This document shows positions 1 through 8,475 of a stretch of 64,000 nt of DNA, piece by piece. Source of the stretch: Candidatus Didemnitutus sp. (GTDB taxonomy: Bacteria > Verrucomicrobiota > Verrucomicrobiia > Opitutales > Opitutaceae). Numbering within the stretch: the stretch's first letter is position 1; every line of letters begins with the position of its first letter. The notes under the pieces were generated by a model, which was given only the letters and a program-made list of their open reading frames with translations, did no database searches and was not told the DNA's origin. The position numbers and the translations under genes are program-made. The stretch lies in NCBI GenBank assembly GCA_019634575.1, contig JAHCAY010000001.1:744001-808000 (forward strand). The letters run 5' to 3'.

Positions 1-2
1 TC

Positions 3-1406
3 TACGGCTGGACGGCGGAGGAGGCAATCGGCCGGCGCCTGCACGAACTGCTCCACATCGACGAACATCTGGTGCGCGCCGGCATCGAAGGCGTCCTGCA
101 CACCGGCTCGTGGTTCGGCCACGTGGAGAAGAAGACCCGGTCCGGGAAAGTCCGCGTCCTCGACTGCAGCTGGACGCTGCTCCGCGACGAACACGGCAGC
201 CCCCAATCGATCCTCACGACCGACACCGACATCACGGAACGCCGCGAGATGGAATCGAAGTTTCTGCGCGCGCAACGCATGGAAAGCATCGGCACTCTCG
301 CCGGCGGCATCGCGCACGACCTGAACAACCTTCTCTCGCCCATCGTCGTCGGTCTCGACCTGCTCAAATCCTCGCCGCGCAGCGCCGAGGACCACCGCAT
401 CTTCAACCTGATGGGACAAGCTTCGACCCGCGCCACCGCCCTCGTCCGGCAGGTGTTGTCCTTCGCCCGCGGCGAGGAAGGCGCGCGCGTCTCGGTGCAC
501 ATCCGCTACGTCGCCCGCGAAGTCGCCGCTATCGTGCAGAGCACTTTCCCCCGCAACATCACATTCCGCCTCGATTGCGCGAAGGACCTCTGGCTCGTCC
601 ACGCCGACCCGACACAGCTCAACCAGGTGATCCTCAATCTCTGCGTCAACGCCCGCGACGCCATGCCCGAGGGCGGCCAGCTCACTCTCGCCGCCCGCAA
701 CGTCGAACTGGACGAGCAATTCTCCGGGATAAACCACCACATCGCGCCCGGTCGCTACGTGGTGGTCGAGGTCGCGGACACGGGCACCGGCATCCCGCGC
801 GAGATCATCGAGAAAATCTTCGACCCCTTCTTCACCACCAAGGAACGCGGCAAGGGCACCGGTCTCGGGCTCTCCACCGTGCTCGGCATCACGCGCGCCC
901 ACGGCGGCGCCGTGAACGTCTACAGCGAGCCCGGCCACGGCAGCGTGTTCAAAATCTATCTGCCCGCCAGCACCGCCGCGCTCGCTTCCGATCCCGTCGC
1001 CAACGAAACCGCGGCTCCTTTCAGCGGCGACGGCAAAACGATCCTGCTCGTCGAGGACGAGGACATGATCCGCGACGTCACCCGCCGCGCACTGGAGTTT
1101 GCCGGCTACAGCGTGATCACGGCGAACGACGGTGCGCAGGGTTTCGCCCTGTTTCATCGCCATCGCGAGGAAATCGATCTCGTCCTCACCGACATGATGA
1201 TGCCGATCATGGACGGCGCGGCCCTCGTCGCCGCGCTCCGCCGCATCGACCCGCAGATCGTGGTGATCGCGGCCAGCGGTCTGAACGACAACAACAACCA
1301 GATCAAAGCCGCCCAGGCCGGCATTTCCCATTTCCTCTGCAAACCCTACACGACCGCGTCGCTGCTCGCCGCGATCGCCCGCGCGACCGGACAGCCGCAG
1401 CTCTAA
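3..1406 (+). CDS. Hybrid sensor histidine kinase, 5' truncated
   Basis: The frame is already open at the window edge, so the N-terminus is missing. The first visible residues ([11 protein letters not shown]) are the tail of a PAS domain, and ITERRE closes it. A HisKA dimerisation domain follows, with the phospho-accepting His in the [10 protein letters not shown] motif near nt 315. The HATPase domain shows an N box ([10 protein letters not shown]), a G1 box (DTGTGIP) and a G2 box (GKGTGLGLS). A C-terminal receiver domain has the acidic patch VEDED, an acceptor Asp in LTDMMMP near nt 1191 and the conserved Lys in CKPY. The protein would autophosphorylate on His and may pass phosphate to its own receiver. 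It has no DNA-binding output domain. The signal and partner regulator are not visible. Its stop overlaps the stop of the convergent M48 protease gene by four bases. Confidence 0.93.
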   Translation, partial: YGWTAEEAIGRRLHELLHIDEHLVRAGIEGVLHTGSWFGHVEKKTRSGKVRVLDCSWTLLRDEHGSPQSILTTDTDITERREMESKFLRAQRMESIGTLAGGIAHDLNNLLSPIVVGLDLLKSSPRSAEDHRIFNLMGQASTRATALVRQVLSFARGEEGARVSVHIRYVAREVAAIVQSTFPRNITFRLDCAKDLWLVHADPTQLNQVILNLCVNARDAMPEGGQLTLAARNVELDEQFSGINHHIAPGRYVVVEVADTGTGIPREIIEKIFDPFFTTKERGKGTGLGLSTVLGITRAHGGAVNVYSEPGHGSVFKIYLPASTAALASDPVANETAAPFSGDGKTILLVEDEDMIRDVTRRALEFAGYSVITANDGAQGFALFHRHREEIDLVLTDMMMPIMDGAALVAALRRIDPQIVVIAASGLNDNNNQIKAAQAGISHFLCKPYTTASLLAAIARATGQPQL

Positions 1407-2647
1407 CGACGGGACGTGAGCGCGCGCTCGCGTTCGACGATCGTCGGGTGCGAGTAGTAGACGGCGCTGTAGAGCGGGTGCGGCGTGAGGTTCGTGAGAT
1501 TTTTCTGCGCGAGCTTGTGCAGCGCGCCGACCATCGGCGTCGCGGAGCCCATCGCGTCCTTCGCGAACGCGTCGGCTTCATACTCGTGCTTGCGCGAGAT
1601 CCAGTTGCCGATCGGCGAGAACCAGAACGTCGCGAGCGATCCGAGCAGCGCAAAGAGCAGGAACGTCGGCGCCAGCGCGCCCGCCGGCAGACCGAACGCG
1701 GTGTTGAACCACGGCGCCTGCACGAGCCACGCAATCACGGCGAAACCGCCGAACTGGAGCAGCGCGCCCGTGATCAGCCGCTGCGGGATGTGGCCGCGCT
1801 TGTAGTGGCCGATTTCGTGCGCGAGCACCGCCTCAAGTTCGGCCTGGGAGAGCTGCGCGATGAGCGTGTCGAACAGCACGATGCGCCGGAAGCGACCGAA
1901 GCCGGTGAAGAACGCGTTCGAGTGACCGGAGCGCTTCGAACCGTCCATCACCTCGATGGTTTCGGCGTGGAAGCCCGTGCGATCCGCCAGTGCGAGCAGA
2001 CGGTCGCGCTGCTCGCCCTCGCCGAGCGGCGTGAGCTTGTTGAAGAGCGGCAGGATCAGTTTCGGATAGAGCACGAGCATCAACAGCTGAAAGCCGAACA
2101 GGAGCGCGAAACCCCAAATCCACCACGAGGCGCCGGCCCACGTCACGAGTTTCAGCAACGCCCACGCGAGCGGGAAGCCGAGCGCGAGGCCCAGCGCCCA
2201 GCCTTTGACCTGATCGGCGACCCAAAGTCCGAGCGTGCTCTTGTTGAAACCGAAACGCGCCTCGAGGCGGAACTGCGCCCACCATTCCAGCGGCAGACCG
2301 GGCAGGCTGAGCAATAGAAACGTCACGACCAAAAACAGCGCGCCGCTCCACGCCGCGCCCGGCGCGAGCGCGTCGAACTTCGCCCAGAGCACCGGCAGCA
2401 GCCCGCTGAAAAGCACGGCGGCGAGCACGGCGGCGTCGTAGACGAACTCCACCGCCGCGAACCGACTCTTCGCCAGCGTGTAGTCGCTGGCGCGCGCGAA
2501 GGTCGCATCGTCCATGATGTCCGTCAGCCGTCCCGGCGGCACGCCGGCGTGCAGGCGCGTCTCGGAACGGTTGAGGAACTCGAGTGCGAGTTGCGCCGCG
2601 AGGCGCAGGGAAAGGAGGACAGTAACCGCGAGCGGCAGCCCATGCAT
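1403..2647 (-). CDS. M48 family zinc metalloprotease, Ste24/CAAX prenyl protease type
   Basis: The 414-aa product is a polytopic membrane protein with hydrophobic segments near residues 70-90, 100-125, 150-175, 180-205, 295-315 and 325-345. The zinc-binding motif HEIGH is at residues 277-281. The downstream EYEADAFA motif near residues 355-362 supplies the third ligand, as in Ste24/HtpX peptidases. The length matches full-size Ste24 (about 410-430 aa) better than HtpX (about 290 aa). In bacteria these proteins act in the inner membrane and probably degrade or trim damaged or lipidated membrane proteins. The substrate here is unknown. The gene is convergent with the kinase and divergent from xseB, with about 100 bases before xseB. 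Confidence 0.93.
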   Translation of the reverse strand: MHGLPLAVTVLLSLRLAAQLALEFLNRSETRLHAGVPPGRLTDIMDDATFARASDYTLAKSRFAAVEFVYDAAVLAAVLFSGLLPVLWAKFDALAPGAAWSGALFLVVTFLLLSLPGLPLEWWAQFRLEARFGFNKSTLGLWVADQVKGWALGLALGFPLAWALLKLVTWAGASWWIWGFALLFGFQLLMLVLYPKLILPLFNKLTPLGEGEQRDRLLALADRTGFHAETIEVMDGSKRSGHSNAFFTGFGRFRRIVLFDTLIAQLSQAELEAVLAHEIGHYKRGHIPQRLITGALLQFGGFAVIAWLVQAPWFNTAFGLPAGALAPTFLLFALLGSLATFWFSPIGNWISRKHEYEADAFAKDAMGSATPMVGALHKLAQKNLTNLTPHPLYSAVYYSHPTIVERERALTSRR

Positions 2648-2748
2648 GGTGAAGATGCAGAACAGGTTTCGCGGACCGCGCGAGCCCGAACCGGTTGGAC
2701 CTCCCTCCGGGTCAAAGATTGATTGAAAAGCCCTTGCCCCGACGCACA

Positions 2749-3006
2749 GTGACCGTCGTGGAATCTGACAAGAACGCCAAACCCAGCTTTGAAACGGCCC
2801 TCGCCCGCCTCGAAGCCATCGTTGACTCGATGGAACAGGGCGAAGTGTCGCTGGCGGACTTGTTGGCCAAGTATGAGGAGGGCACGAAGCTGCTCAAAGT
2901 CTGCGAAGCCCGCCTCAAGGATGCCGAACTGAAGATCGAGAAGCTGAAAAAGCAGAAGGACGGCACCGCGACTTTCGAGTCGTTCGAGCCCGCGCGCAGC
3001 GAGTGA
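2749..3006 (+). CDS. xseB: Exodeoxyribonuclease VII small subunit
   Basis: The 85-aa acidic helical protein has the XseB core SFETALARLEAIVDSMEQGE followed by LADLLAKYEEGTKLLK. It forms the small subunit of exonuclease VII with XseA, which degrades single-stranded DNA to oligonucleotides. XseA is not in this window. The start is uncertain: GTG at 2749 or GTG at 2758 both give the usual family length (about 80 aa), while an upstream TTG at 2695 would add an unconserved tail. No clear ribosome-binding site settles the choice. The stop falls in the spacer just before dxs, and xseB next to dxs is a frequent arrangement linked to isoprenoid genes. Confidence 0.88.
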   Translation: MTVVESDKNAKPSFETALARLEAIVDSMEQGEVSLADLLAKYEEGTKLLKVCEARLKDAELKIEKLKKQKDGTATFESFEPARSE

Positions 3007-3038
3007 TTCGCCGCGCTGTTTCCCGCCCAGTCAACCGA

Positions 3039-4958
3039 ATGAGCTCATCCCGCCTCCTCGACCGCATTGCCGGGCCCGCCGACGTCAAGGCCCTCGCGCC
3101 CGCCCAGCTCCCGCAGCTCGCGCAGGAAATCCGCGACGACATCATCGCCGTCACCGCCAAAAACGGCGGCCACGTCGGCCCCAATCTCGGCGTCGTCGAG
3201 CTCACCATCGCGCTGCACCGCGTCTTCAACACGCCCGAGGACCAGTTCGTCTTCGACGTCGCGCACCAAGGCTACGTCCACAAGCTCCTCACCGGTCGTG
3301 GCGGCGAATTTTTCAAAGGCCTGCGCAAGACCGATGGCGCTTCCGGCTTCCTCTACCGCCGCGAGAGCCCGCACGACGCGTTCGGCGCCGGCCACGCCGG
3401 CACCGCCCTTTCCGCCGCGCTCGGCATGGCCACCGCGCGCGACCTCCGCGGCAGCAGCGAGCACGTCGTCGCCCTGTGCGGCGACGCGGCGTTCACCTGC
3501 GGCGTGACGATGGAGGCGCTCAACAACGTCGTCAGCTCCACCAAGCGCCTCGTCGTCATCCTCAACGACAACGAGTGGTCGATCGCCAAGAACGTCGGCG
3601 CCATCGCCAAGTATCTCAACAAGCTCAGCACGAGCCCGACCTACAACAAGCTCCACCACGACGTGGAGAAATTCTTCCTCGGCCTGCCGCACGGCGGCGA
3701 GATGAACCAGTTTTATCTGAAGTGGAAACGCGAGACGAAGGACTTCTTCGTCAACTCGTCCCTCTTCGAAAAATTCGGCCTGCGCTACGTCGGCCCGGTC
3801 GACGGGCACAACGTCGACGAACTGGTGAAGAACCTCGAGTTCGCGAAAAACTGCGACGGCCCGGTGCTCGTCCACGTTCTGACGAAGAAGGGTAAAGGCC
3901 TCGAAGCCGCCATCGCGCACCCGGAAAAATTCCACGGCGCGAGCCCGTTCGACCCCGCGACCGGCGAGAGCGTGAAGAGCGCCGCCGGCACGCCGCCCGC
4001 CTACCAGGATGTGTTCGGCTCCGCGCTGACGAAGTTCGCCCGCGAAAACCCGAAGGTCCTCGGCATCACCGGCGCCATGCCCAGCGGCACCGGTCTCACG
4101 CAGCTGAGCAAGGAAGTGCCCGGACAATTTTTCGACGTCGGCATCGCCGAGGAACACGCCGTGCTCTTCGCCGCCGGCCTCGCCACGAAGGGCTTCCGCC
4201 CGGTGTGCGCGATCTATTCGACGTTTCTCCAGCGCGCCTACGACATGGTGATCCATGACGTCTGCCTGCAGAACCTGCCCGTGACTTTCTGCATGGACCG
4301 CGCCGGCCTCTCGCCGAACGACGGCCCGACGCACCACGGCCTCTTCGACATTTCGTATCTGCGTTGCGTGCCGAACGCCGTCATCATGCAGCCGAAGGAC
4401 GAGGACGAGCTGACCGACATGCTGCACACGTCGCTGCAGCTCCCCTCGCCTGCGTTCATCCGCTACCCGCGCGGCGCCGGCACCGGCGCAAAGATCAAGG
4501 CGCAACCCGCCGCGGTGCCGATCGGCCACGCCGAAGTGCTGCGCGAAGGGTCCAACGTCATGATCTGGGCGCTCGGCCCGATGGTGCAGGAAGCGCTCAA
4601 GGTCGCCGATCGCATCGCCGCCGAGGAAGGCCTCTCCGTCGGCGTCGTGAACGCACGCTTCGTGAAGCCGCTCGATCGCACACTGCTGCTCTCGCAGGCC
4701 GCCTGCATCCCGCTGATCGTGACGCTCGAGGACAACGTCGTCGCCGGCGGCTTCGGCAGCGCGGTGCTCGAAGCGTTGCAGGAAGGCGACTGCCATCCCG
4801 CCGTCGAGCGCATCGGCTGGCCCGACAAATTCGTCGAACACGGCAGCAGCGTGGAAATCCTCCGCGCCAACTACGGCCTCGGCACCGATGACATCGTCCG
4901 CCGCATCAAGGAGCGCTACAAACGCCTCGGCACGGCGACGGTAGAGGCGGAAGTGTGA
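3039..4958 (+). CDS. dxs: 1-deoxy-D-xylulose-5-phosphate synthase
   Basis: The enzyme condenses pyruvate and glyceraldehyde 3-phosphate to DXP, the first step of the MEP isoprenoid pathway, using thiamine diphosphate. The 639-aa product aligns along its whole length with the family. It starts with SSRLLDRIAGPADVKAL, then GGHVGPNLGVVELTIALH, the TPP-binding segment GDAAF (residues 148-152) ending in NDNEWSI, the transketolase pyrimidine region with catalytic Glu in IAEEHAV (about residue 371), and a C-terminal transketolase domain (GFGSAVLE). The TPP motif reads GDA where most bacteria have GDG. ATG 3039 is preferred over an in-frame GTG at 3003, because conservation begins right after it. The gene follows xseB closely and is probably co-transcribed. 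Confidence 0.97.
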   Translation: MSSSRLLDRIAGPADVKALAPAQLPQLAQEIRDDIIAVTAKNGGHVGPNLGVVELTIALHRVFNTPEDQFVFDVAHQGYVHKLLTGRGGEFFKGLRKTDGASGFLYRRESPHDAFGAGHAGTALSAALGMATARDLRGSSEHVVALCGDAAFTCGVTMEALNNVVSSTKRLVVILNDNEWSIAKNVGAIAKYLNKLSTSPTYNKLHHDVEKFFLGLPHGGEMNQFYLKWKRETKDFFVNSSLFEKFGLRYVGPVDGHNVDELVKNLEFAKNCDGPVLVHVLTKKGKGLEAAIAHPEKFHGASPFDPATGESVKSAAGTPPAYQDVFGSALTKFARENPKVLGITGAMPSGTGLTQLSKEVPGQFFDVGIAEEHAVLFAAGLATKGFRPVCAIYSTFLQRAYDMVIHDVCLQNLPVTFCMDRAGLSPNDGPTHHGLFDISYLRCVPNAVIMQPKDEDELTDMLHTSLQLPSPAFIRYPRGAGTGAKIKAQPAAVPIGHAEVLREGSNVMIWALGPMVQEALKVADRIAAEEGLSVGVVNARFVKPLDRTLLLSQAACIPLIVTLEDNVVAGGFGSAVLEALQEGDCHPAVERIGWPDKFVEHGSSVEILRANYGLGTDDIVRRIKERYKRLGTATVEAEV

Positions 4959-4974
4959 GAACTAGACTCGCGCG

Positions 4975-5259
4975 ATGAAAGAGCATCGCAGAAAGAATCC
5001 CGCGCGACTCGCGTTCCTATCGATCGCCGCCTTCGCATGCACCGTGCTCGGGGTGGTCGCGCACTGCTATGTTGGTTGGGCCGACCAAGGAAAGCCGGTG
5101 ATCCATCCCGTGGGACACTTGACGGTATTTGCTGCACTCATTTGGCTCGTCGCCATCGCCCTTTCACTCACGACCACGCTGGCCGCCAGCGGCTACCGCT
5201 GGTGGGGAATCGGCTGTCTGGTGGCAGCCTGTGCGGGTCTTGCGCTTCTGATTTTCTAA
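4975..5259 (+). CDS. Small hypothetical membrane protein
   Basis: The 94-aa product is not recognised. It has a short basic N-terminus (MKEHRRKNPAR) and three predicted transmembrane segments, near residues 12-32, 45-68 and 74-94. The positive-inside pattern suggests the N-terminus is cytoplasmic. It starts 16 bases after dxs and may be at the end of that operon. It has no catalytic motif. No terminator is seen directly after it on the + strand, although the hairpin at 5301-5322 could act weakly in both directions. Confidence 0.6.
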   Translation: MKEHRRKNPARLAFLSIAAFACTVLGVVAHCYVGWADQGKPVIHPVGHLTVFAALIWLVAIALSLTTTLAASGYRWWGIGCLVAACAGLALLIF

Positions 5260-5290
5260 GGACCCGCGCGGCCGAACCGTCTCCGCGCGG

Positions 5291-5322
5291 CAAAAAGAAA
5301 AGCCGCGTGATGTCACGCGGCT
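5291..5322 (-). terminator. Rho-independent terminator of the Cys-repeat gene
   Basis: A perfect 10-base stem (AGCCGCGTGA at 5301-5310 and its complement at 5313-5322) with a two-base centre is followed, reading the minus strand, by TTTCTTTTTG at 5300-5291. It lies 28 bases past the stop of the minus-strand gene at 5350-5544. The T-tract is only on that side, so minus-strand termination is the likely role. Confidence 0.85.
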
Positions 5323-5349
5323 CGAAATCCCTAGGGGAAGGGAGGCGGC

Positions 5350-5544
5350 TCAGTTCTTCCCGCCGCACTTCTCGCAGTTCTTGCCGTGCTTCGCGGCCTC
5401 AATGCAGCACTTGTGGTCGCACGAGTGGCCCTGCTTGGCCGCCTTTTCACAACAGGGAGCCCGCCTTCCCTCTGCTGCGTCGGAGACCAAGTAGCCGAGA
5501 GCGATGCCGAGGACGATGATGGCGCAAAGACGCAGTGTTCTCAT
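5350..5544 (-). CDS. Cys-rich tandem-repeat mini-protein with N-terminal membrane or signal segment
   Basis: The 64-aa product has a hydrophobic N-terminal segment (residues 5-22) that could be a signal peptide or membrane anchor. Two 15-residue repeats follow directly: CCEKAAKQGHSCDHK (31-45) and CCIEAAKHGKNCEKC (46-60). Each repeat places a CC pair, an AAK triplet and a further Cys at the same spacing, giving seven Cys and two His in 30 residues. This suggests metal binding or disulfide cross-linking in the envelope. No named family is recognised. A strong terminator directly downstream and a spacer upstream suggest it is transcribed alone. Confidence 0.7.
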   Translation of the reverse strand: MRTLRLCAIIVLGIALGYLVSDAAEGRRAPCCEKAAKQGHSCDHKCCIEAAKHGKNCEKCGGKN

Positions 5545-5665
5545 GTGGGTGACGAGGAGGATGACCAGTTTCGATTTTTGGGGTGACCGATGCTCACCGC
5601 CGAATGGAGGCCCTTGAGACGGGCTACGGCCGGGGAAAATTCAATCGACGAGCAACGAAGGGGTT

Positions 5666-5740
5666 TGGTGCGGGTAGAGGGAGTCGAACCCTCCTCTCAG
5701 CTTTGGGAAAGCCGCATAATAGCCGATATACTATACCCGC
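5666..5740 (-). tRNA. tRNA-Gly (anticodon CCC)
   Basis: Reading the minus strand, the acceptor strands GCGGGTA and TACCCGC pair over seven bases. The anticodon arm is CGGCT, then loop TTCCCAA, then AGCTG, giving anticodon CCC for Gly codon GGG. The T arm carries the GGTTCGACTCC signature. The discriminator A at 5669 is followed by CCA at 5668-5666, so the 3' CCA is genome-encoded. Confidence 0.95.
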
Positions 5741-5786
5741 GAAAGAACGGTCCTGAAGCCATAGCGGCGCAGATGGCGCGGGCAAG

Positions 5787-6383
5787 TCACGAATAGTCGC
5801 GCCGGCCCTCCAGCGCGCTTTTCAGGGTGACGGCATCCGCGTAGAGCACGCCGCCGCCGCTCGGCAGGCCAAAACCAATGCGCGTCACCTTGACGCTTTC
5901 CCCGCTCGGCAGGCGCTCGGTCAGGAAATGGCAGGTGGCCTCGCCTTCGACGTCGTTCGAGAGCGCGAGGATCAGCTCGTTGATCTCGCCGGCAGTGAGG
6001 CGCTCGAGCAGCGTGCCCAAGTTCAGGTCTTCCGGCGCCACGCCGCGAATCGGGGACAGCTTTCCATGCAGCACATGGTAGCGGCCGCGATAGGCGCCCG
6101 AGCGTTCGATGGCGGCAAGGTCGGGCACATTTTCCACGACGCACACCTGACCCGTGGCACGGCGCTCGTCGGCGCAAATCGGGCAAACTTCCTCCTCCGC
6201 CAGGTTGCCGCACTTCGCGCAGCGCCGGACGGATTTCGCCGCCGCCTGCAGCGCGTTCACCAGCTCCGGCAGCTTCTGCGGTTTCTCGACCAGCAGGTGC
6301 AGCGCGATGCGCTCCGCCGAGCGATAGCCGACTCCCGGCAAGCCTTTCAGCTGTTTCTGCAAATGCTCGAGCGCGGGAGTCAT
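5787..6383 (-). CDS. recR: Recombination mediator RecR
   Basis: RecR works with RecF and RecO to load RecA at single-stranded gaps. The 198-aa product has the family layout. The N-terminal helix-hairpin-helix is LKGLPGVGYRSAERIA (about 12-27). The zinc finger uses C55, C58, C67 and C70 (CAKCGN and CPIC). A Toprim domain covers about residues 78-175, with VVENVPDLAAIERSG at its start. Length is normal (E. coli RecR is 201 aa). It lies 82 bases downstream of the YbaB-family gene in the same direction, which is the common ybaB-recR pairing. The tRNA-Gly follows it. Confidence 0.97.
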   Translation of the reverse strand: MTPALEHLQKQLKGLPGVGYRSAERIALHLLVEKPQKLPELVNALQAAAKSVRRCAKCGNLAEEEVCPICADERRATGQVCVVENVPDLAAIERSGAYRGRYHVLHGKLSPIRGVAPEDLNLGTLLERLTAGEINELILALSNDVEGEATCHFLTERLPSGESVKVTRIGFGLPSGGGVLYADAVTLKSALEGRRDYS

Positions 6384-6386
6384 GGA

Positions 6387-6465
6387 ATTGCGATTGGCGA
6401 TTGGCGATTGCGGACTGTGGATTGGCGGAGCGAAAAATCCGCATTCCGCATTCCGAACTCCGCAA
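6387..6465. repeat. Short word repeats between ybaB and recR
   Basis: The spacer starts with GCGATTG/GATTGGC units repeated at 7-base steps (about 6390-6411). It ends with a CCGCATT CCGCATT CCGAACTCCGCAATC run (about 6439-6466). The word GATTGCGGA occurs on both strands, so the two halves are partly inverted. No gene is visible. Confidence 0.6.
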
Positions 6466-6774
6466 TCAGAACATGCCCGGCATCTGGAACGCCGATGAGA
6501 TGCGCTGCATTTCGGAATCGTTCAGCTCCTTCGCCTTCGTGGCCGCTTCCTGCACCGCGTTGAGCACGGTTTCCTCGATGAGCTTCGGCTCTTCCTTGAG
6601 GAATTCGGGGTCGAGTTTCAGCGCGAGGAACTTGCCCGAGCCGCTGATTTTCACCTGCACGGCGCCGCCGCCGGAGGAGACATCGATCTCGCGCGCTTCG
6701 AGGGCCTTCTGCATCTCCTCGATCTGCCGCTGCATTTTCTGAGCTTGTTTGAGCAATTTGCCTACGCCGGCCAT
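6466..6774 (-). CDS. YbaB/EbfC family nucleoid-associated protein
   Basis: The 102-aa product matches the family. It has an N-terminal Gln/Lys/Met-rich helix (GVGKLLKQAQKMQRQIEEMQ), a central beta sheet containing SGGGAVQVKISG, and a C-terminal helix ending in a Met-rich tail (FQMPGMF). EbfC/YbaB proteins are dimers that bind DNA with a tweezer-like fold and help organise the nucleoid. The gene is upstream of recR in the same direction. The dnaX gene that often precedes it is replaced here by an SDR gene. Confidence 0.92.
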   Translation of the reverse strand: MAGVGKLLKQAQKMQRQIEEMQKALEAREIDVSSGGGAVQVKISGSGKFLALKLDPEFLKEEPKLIEETVLNAVQEAATKAKELNDSEMQRISSAFQMPGMF

Positions 6775-6837
6775 GGTGAGTTCGGGTTGAAAATGAAAGA
6801 GCCGAAATTGCGCCGCGCGCCGCGGAGCGAGGCAAGG

Positions 6838-7734
6838 CTAGAGTTTTCCGAGCAGCGAACCGTAGCCCGCGCGAAAATCCGGGAACACCGGCGCCCATCC
6901 CAGTGCGTGGCGTATCTTGTCCGCGACGATGATGCGGTCCGGCGTCGGTTCGCCGCCTTGGCGCGCGCTTGCAGCAGCGCCGTCGAATTGCGGCTCCGGC
7001 GCGCCGATCGCGCTCGCCAGCCAGCCGACGACTTCCGCCCGCGTCGCCGGCGCACCATCGCTGAGGTTGAACACCGCGCTCGCCGCCTCGGCCGGTGCCA
7101 TGAAGCACGCCAGCAGCGCCGCCACGATGTCGTCGCGATGGATGAGATTCATCCGGCAGCCCGGCTCGCCGCCAAAACGCGTCTGCCCCGCACGCAGGGC
7201 ATTGAGCAGATAGTGCCGGCCCGGCCCGTAGATGCCGGCGCAACGCAGCACGAACGACCGCGCGGCCGTCGCCGCACTCGCGCCGCGCAACAGATTCTCC
7301 GCTTCCACGAGCACACGCCCCGTCGGCGACGCGCTCTCGGTCGGCGCGCTCTCGTCCACGCGAGCTCCCCCGCCCTGCGGATAAACGCCCGTGCTGCTCG
7401 TGTAGACCAGCGTGCCGACCGGCGCGCGCGACGCCCACGCGAGGATCGAGCGCATGCCGTCGACATACGAGGCGCGGTAACCCTCCGGCGTCGGTGCCGC
7501 CGCGCTGACGGTGTTCGCCGCAAAATCCGCCCGCTCGATTCGCGTATGCCACTCTGCGCTCGCCAAATCCGCCTCGACGACCGCCACGCCGCGCGCACGC
7601 AAGGCCGCGGCCTTTTCCGCGTTACGCGTCAACGCCGTCACTCGCATCCCGCGCGCCAGTGCCGCCTCCGCGAGCGCCGAGCCGACGTAGCCGCAACCGA
7701 AGATGACGAGGTGACGAACCGCCGAGGAGGACAT
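6838..7734 (-). CDS. NAD-dependent epimerase/dehydratase (extended SDR family)
   Basis: The 298-aa product begins with a Rossmann fold, GCGYVGSALAEAALARG, which binds NAD(P). An Asp in ADLAS lies at the end of a later strand, and VYTSSTGVYP resembles the SDR active-site Ser region. The usual YxxxK is not obvious: the equivalent region reads GRVLVEAE. It therefore resembles the YeeZ-like atypical SDR group, and the substrate is unknown. It is transcribed divergently from the DJ-1 gene across a spacer with inverted repeats, and lies 63 bases upstream of the YbaB-family gene. Confidence 0.8.
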   Translation of the reverse strand: MSSSAVRHLVIFGCGYVGSALAEAALARGMRVTALTRNAEKAAALRARGVAVVEADLASAEWHTRIERADFAANTVSAAAPTPEGYRASYVDGMRSILAWASRAPVGTLVYTSSTGVYPQGGGARVDESAPTESASPTGRVLVEAENLLRGASAATAARSFVLRCAGIYGPGRHYLLNALRAGQTRFGGEPGCRMNLIHRDDIVAALLACFMAPAEAASAVFNLSDGAPATRAEVVGWLASAIGAPEPQFDGAAASARQGGEPTPDRIIVADKIRHALGWAPVFPDFRAGYGSLLGKL

Positions 7735-7741
7735 CGCGCGG

Positions 7742-7890
7742 AAGTATCAAGGGACAAGGCTTCAAGTAACAAGACAGAGTCATCGTGATTTTCCGGCAAC
7801 CACGCTCGCCGTCGACGTGCACCGCCCTCGGTCCGAGCTCCCGCACTCCAGCAGTCGCCGCTTGTTCCTAACCCTTGTTCCTGGATACTT
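7742..7890. repeat. Imperfect inverted repeat pair in a divergent promoter region
   Basis: Two arms of about 30 bases, 7742-7772 and 7861-7890, are imperfect reverse complements. Both begin AAGTATC and are built from CAAG/ACAAGG words when read outward in. They flank about 90 bases holding the divergent promoters of the SDR and DJ-1 genes. Confidence 0.65.
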
Positions 7891-7897
7891 CTTGGCC

Positions 7898-8437
7898 ATG
7901 CCCACCGTGCTCACGTTGCTCGCCGACGGTTTTGAGGAAATCGAAGCGTTCGCGCCGGTCGATCTGCTGCGCCGTGCCGGCGTGGAGGTCACCGTCGCCA
8001 CCTTGAACGACAACCGTCACGCCACCGGACGCAGCGGCATCGTGGCCCATGGCGACGTCGCGCTCGGCACCGTCACCGACCAGCTCTTCGACCTCGTCTT
8101 CCTGCCCGGCGGTGCCGGCGTGAAACACCTGCGCGCCGACGCTCGCGTGCGCGAAAGCGTGCTGCGCCACGCCGCCGCCAACCACTGGCTCGCCGCGATC
8201 TGCGCCGCTCCGACCGTGCTGCACGATTGCGGCCTCCTCGCGGGAAAACGTTATACCGCGCACTTCTCCGTCGCGGCCGAACTCCCGGCAATCCTCGCCG
8301 ACGAACGGGTCGTCACCGACGGCAAGATCACCACCTCGCGCGGTGCCGGAACCGCCCTCGACTTTGGGCTCCACCTCGTCCGCTTGCTGGGCGGCGACGA
8401 AAAAGCCAAGGAAATAAGCAAAGCCATTTGTTTCTAA
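7898..8437 (+). CDS. DJ-1/PfpI family protein (YajL/ThiJ-like)
   Basis: The 179-aa product has the DJ-1 landmarks: DGFEEIEA near the N-terminus (Glu16 is the residue that usually tunes the reactive Cys) and the nucleophile elbow AICAAPTVL with Cys102. The C-terminus has a conserved TSRGAGTALDFGLHLV segment. Members act as chaperones or glyoxalase/deglycase-like enzymes in oxidative or carbonyl stress. The exact activity cannot be read from sequence. ATG 7898 is chosen because the core strand (PTVLTLLADGFEE) begins there. A longer frame from 7817 runs through the repeat arm. Confidence 0.92.
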   Translation: MPTVLTLLADGFEEIEAFAPVDLLRRAGVEVTVATLNDNRHATGRSGIVAHGDVALGTVTDQLFDLVFLPGGAGVKHLRADARVRESVLRHAAANHWLAAICAAPTVLHDCGLLAGKRYTAHFSVAAELPAILADERVVTDGKITTSRGAGTALDFGLHLVRLLGGDEKAKEISKAICF

Positions 8438-8475
8438 GGCTTTGCGCGAAAAAGCGCATTGCCTCCGACGCGAGC

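Noticed and set aside
110..2317. A 735-codon + frame crossing the kinase and the M48 gene
   Set aside because: It is out of frame with the kinase and antisense to the protease. The translation is Arg/Pro/His-rich noise.
3045..4841. A 598-codon minus-strand frame opposite dxs
   Set aside because: It is a shadow of the dxs coding frame, with low-complexity Asp/Val/Glu/Arg-rich text and no family features.
8443..8458. TGCGC-GAAAAA-GCGCA hairpin after the DJ-1 gene
   Set aside because: The stem has only five bases and lacks a U-tract. It may be chance.
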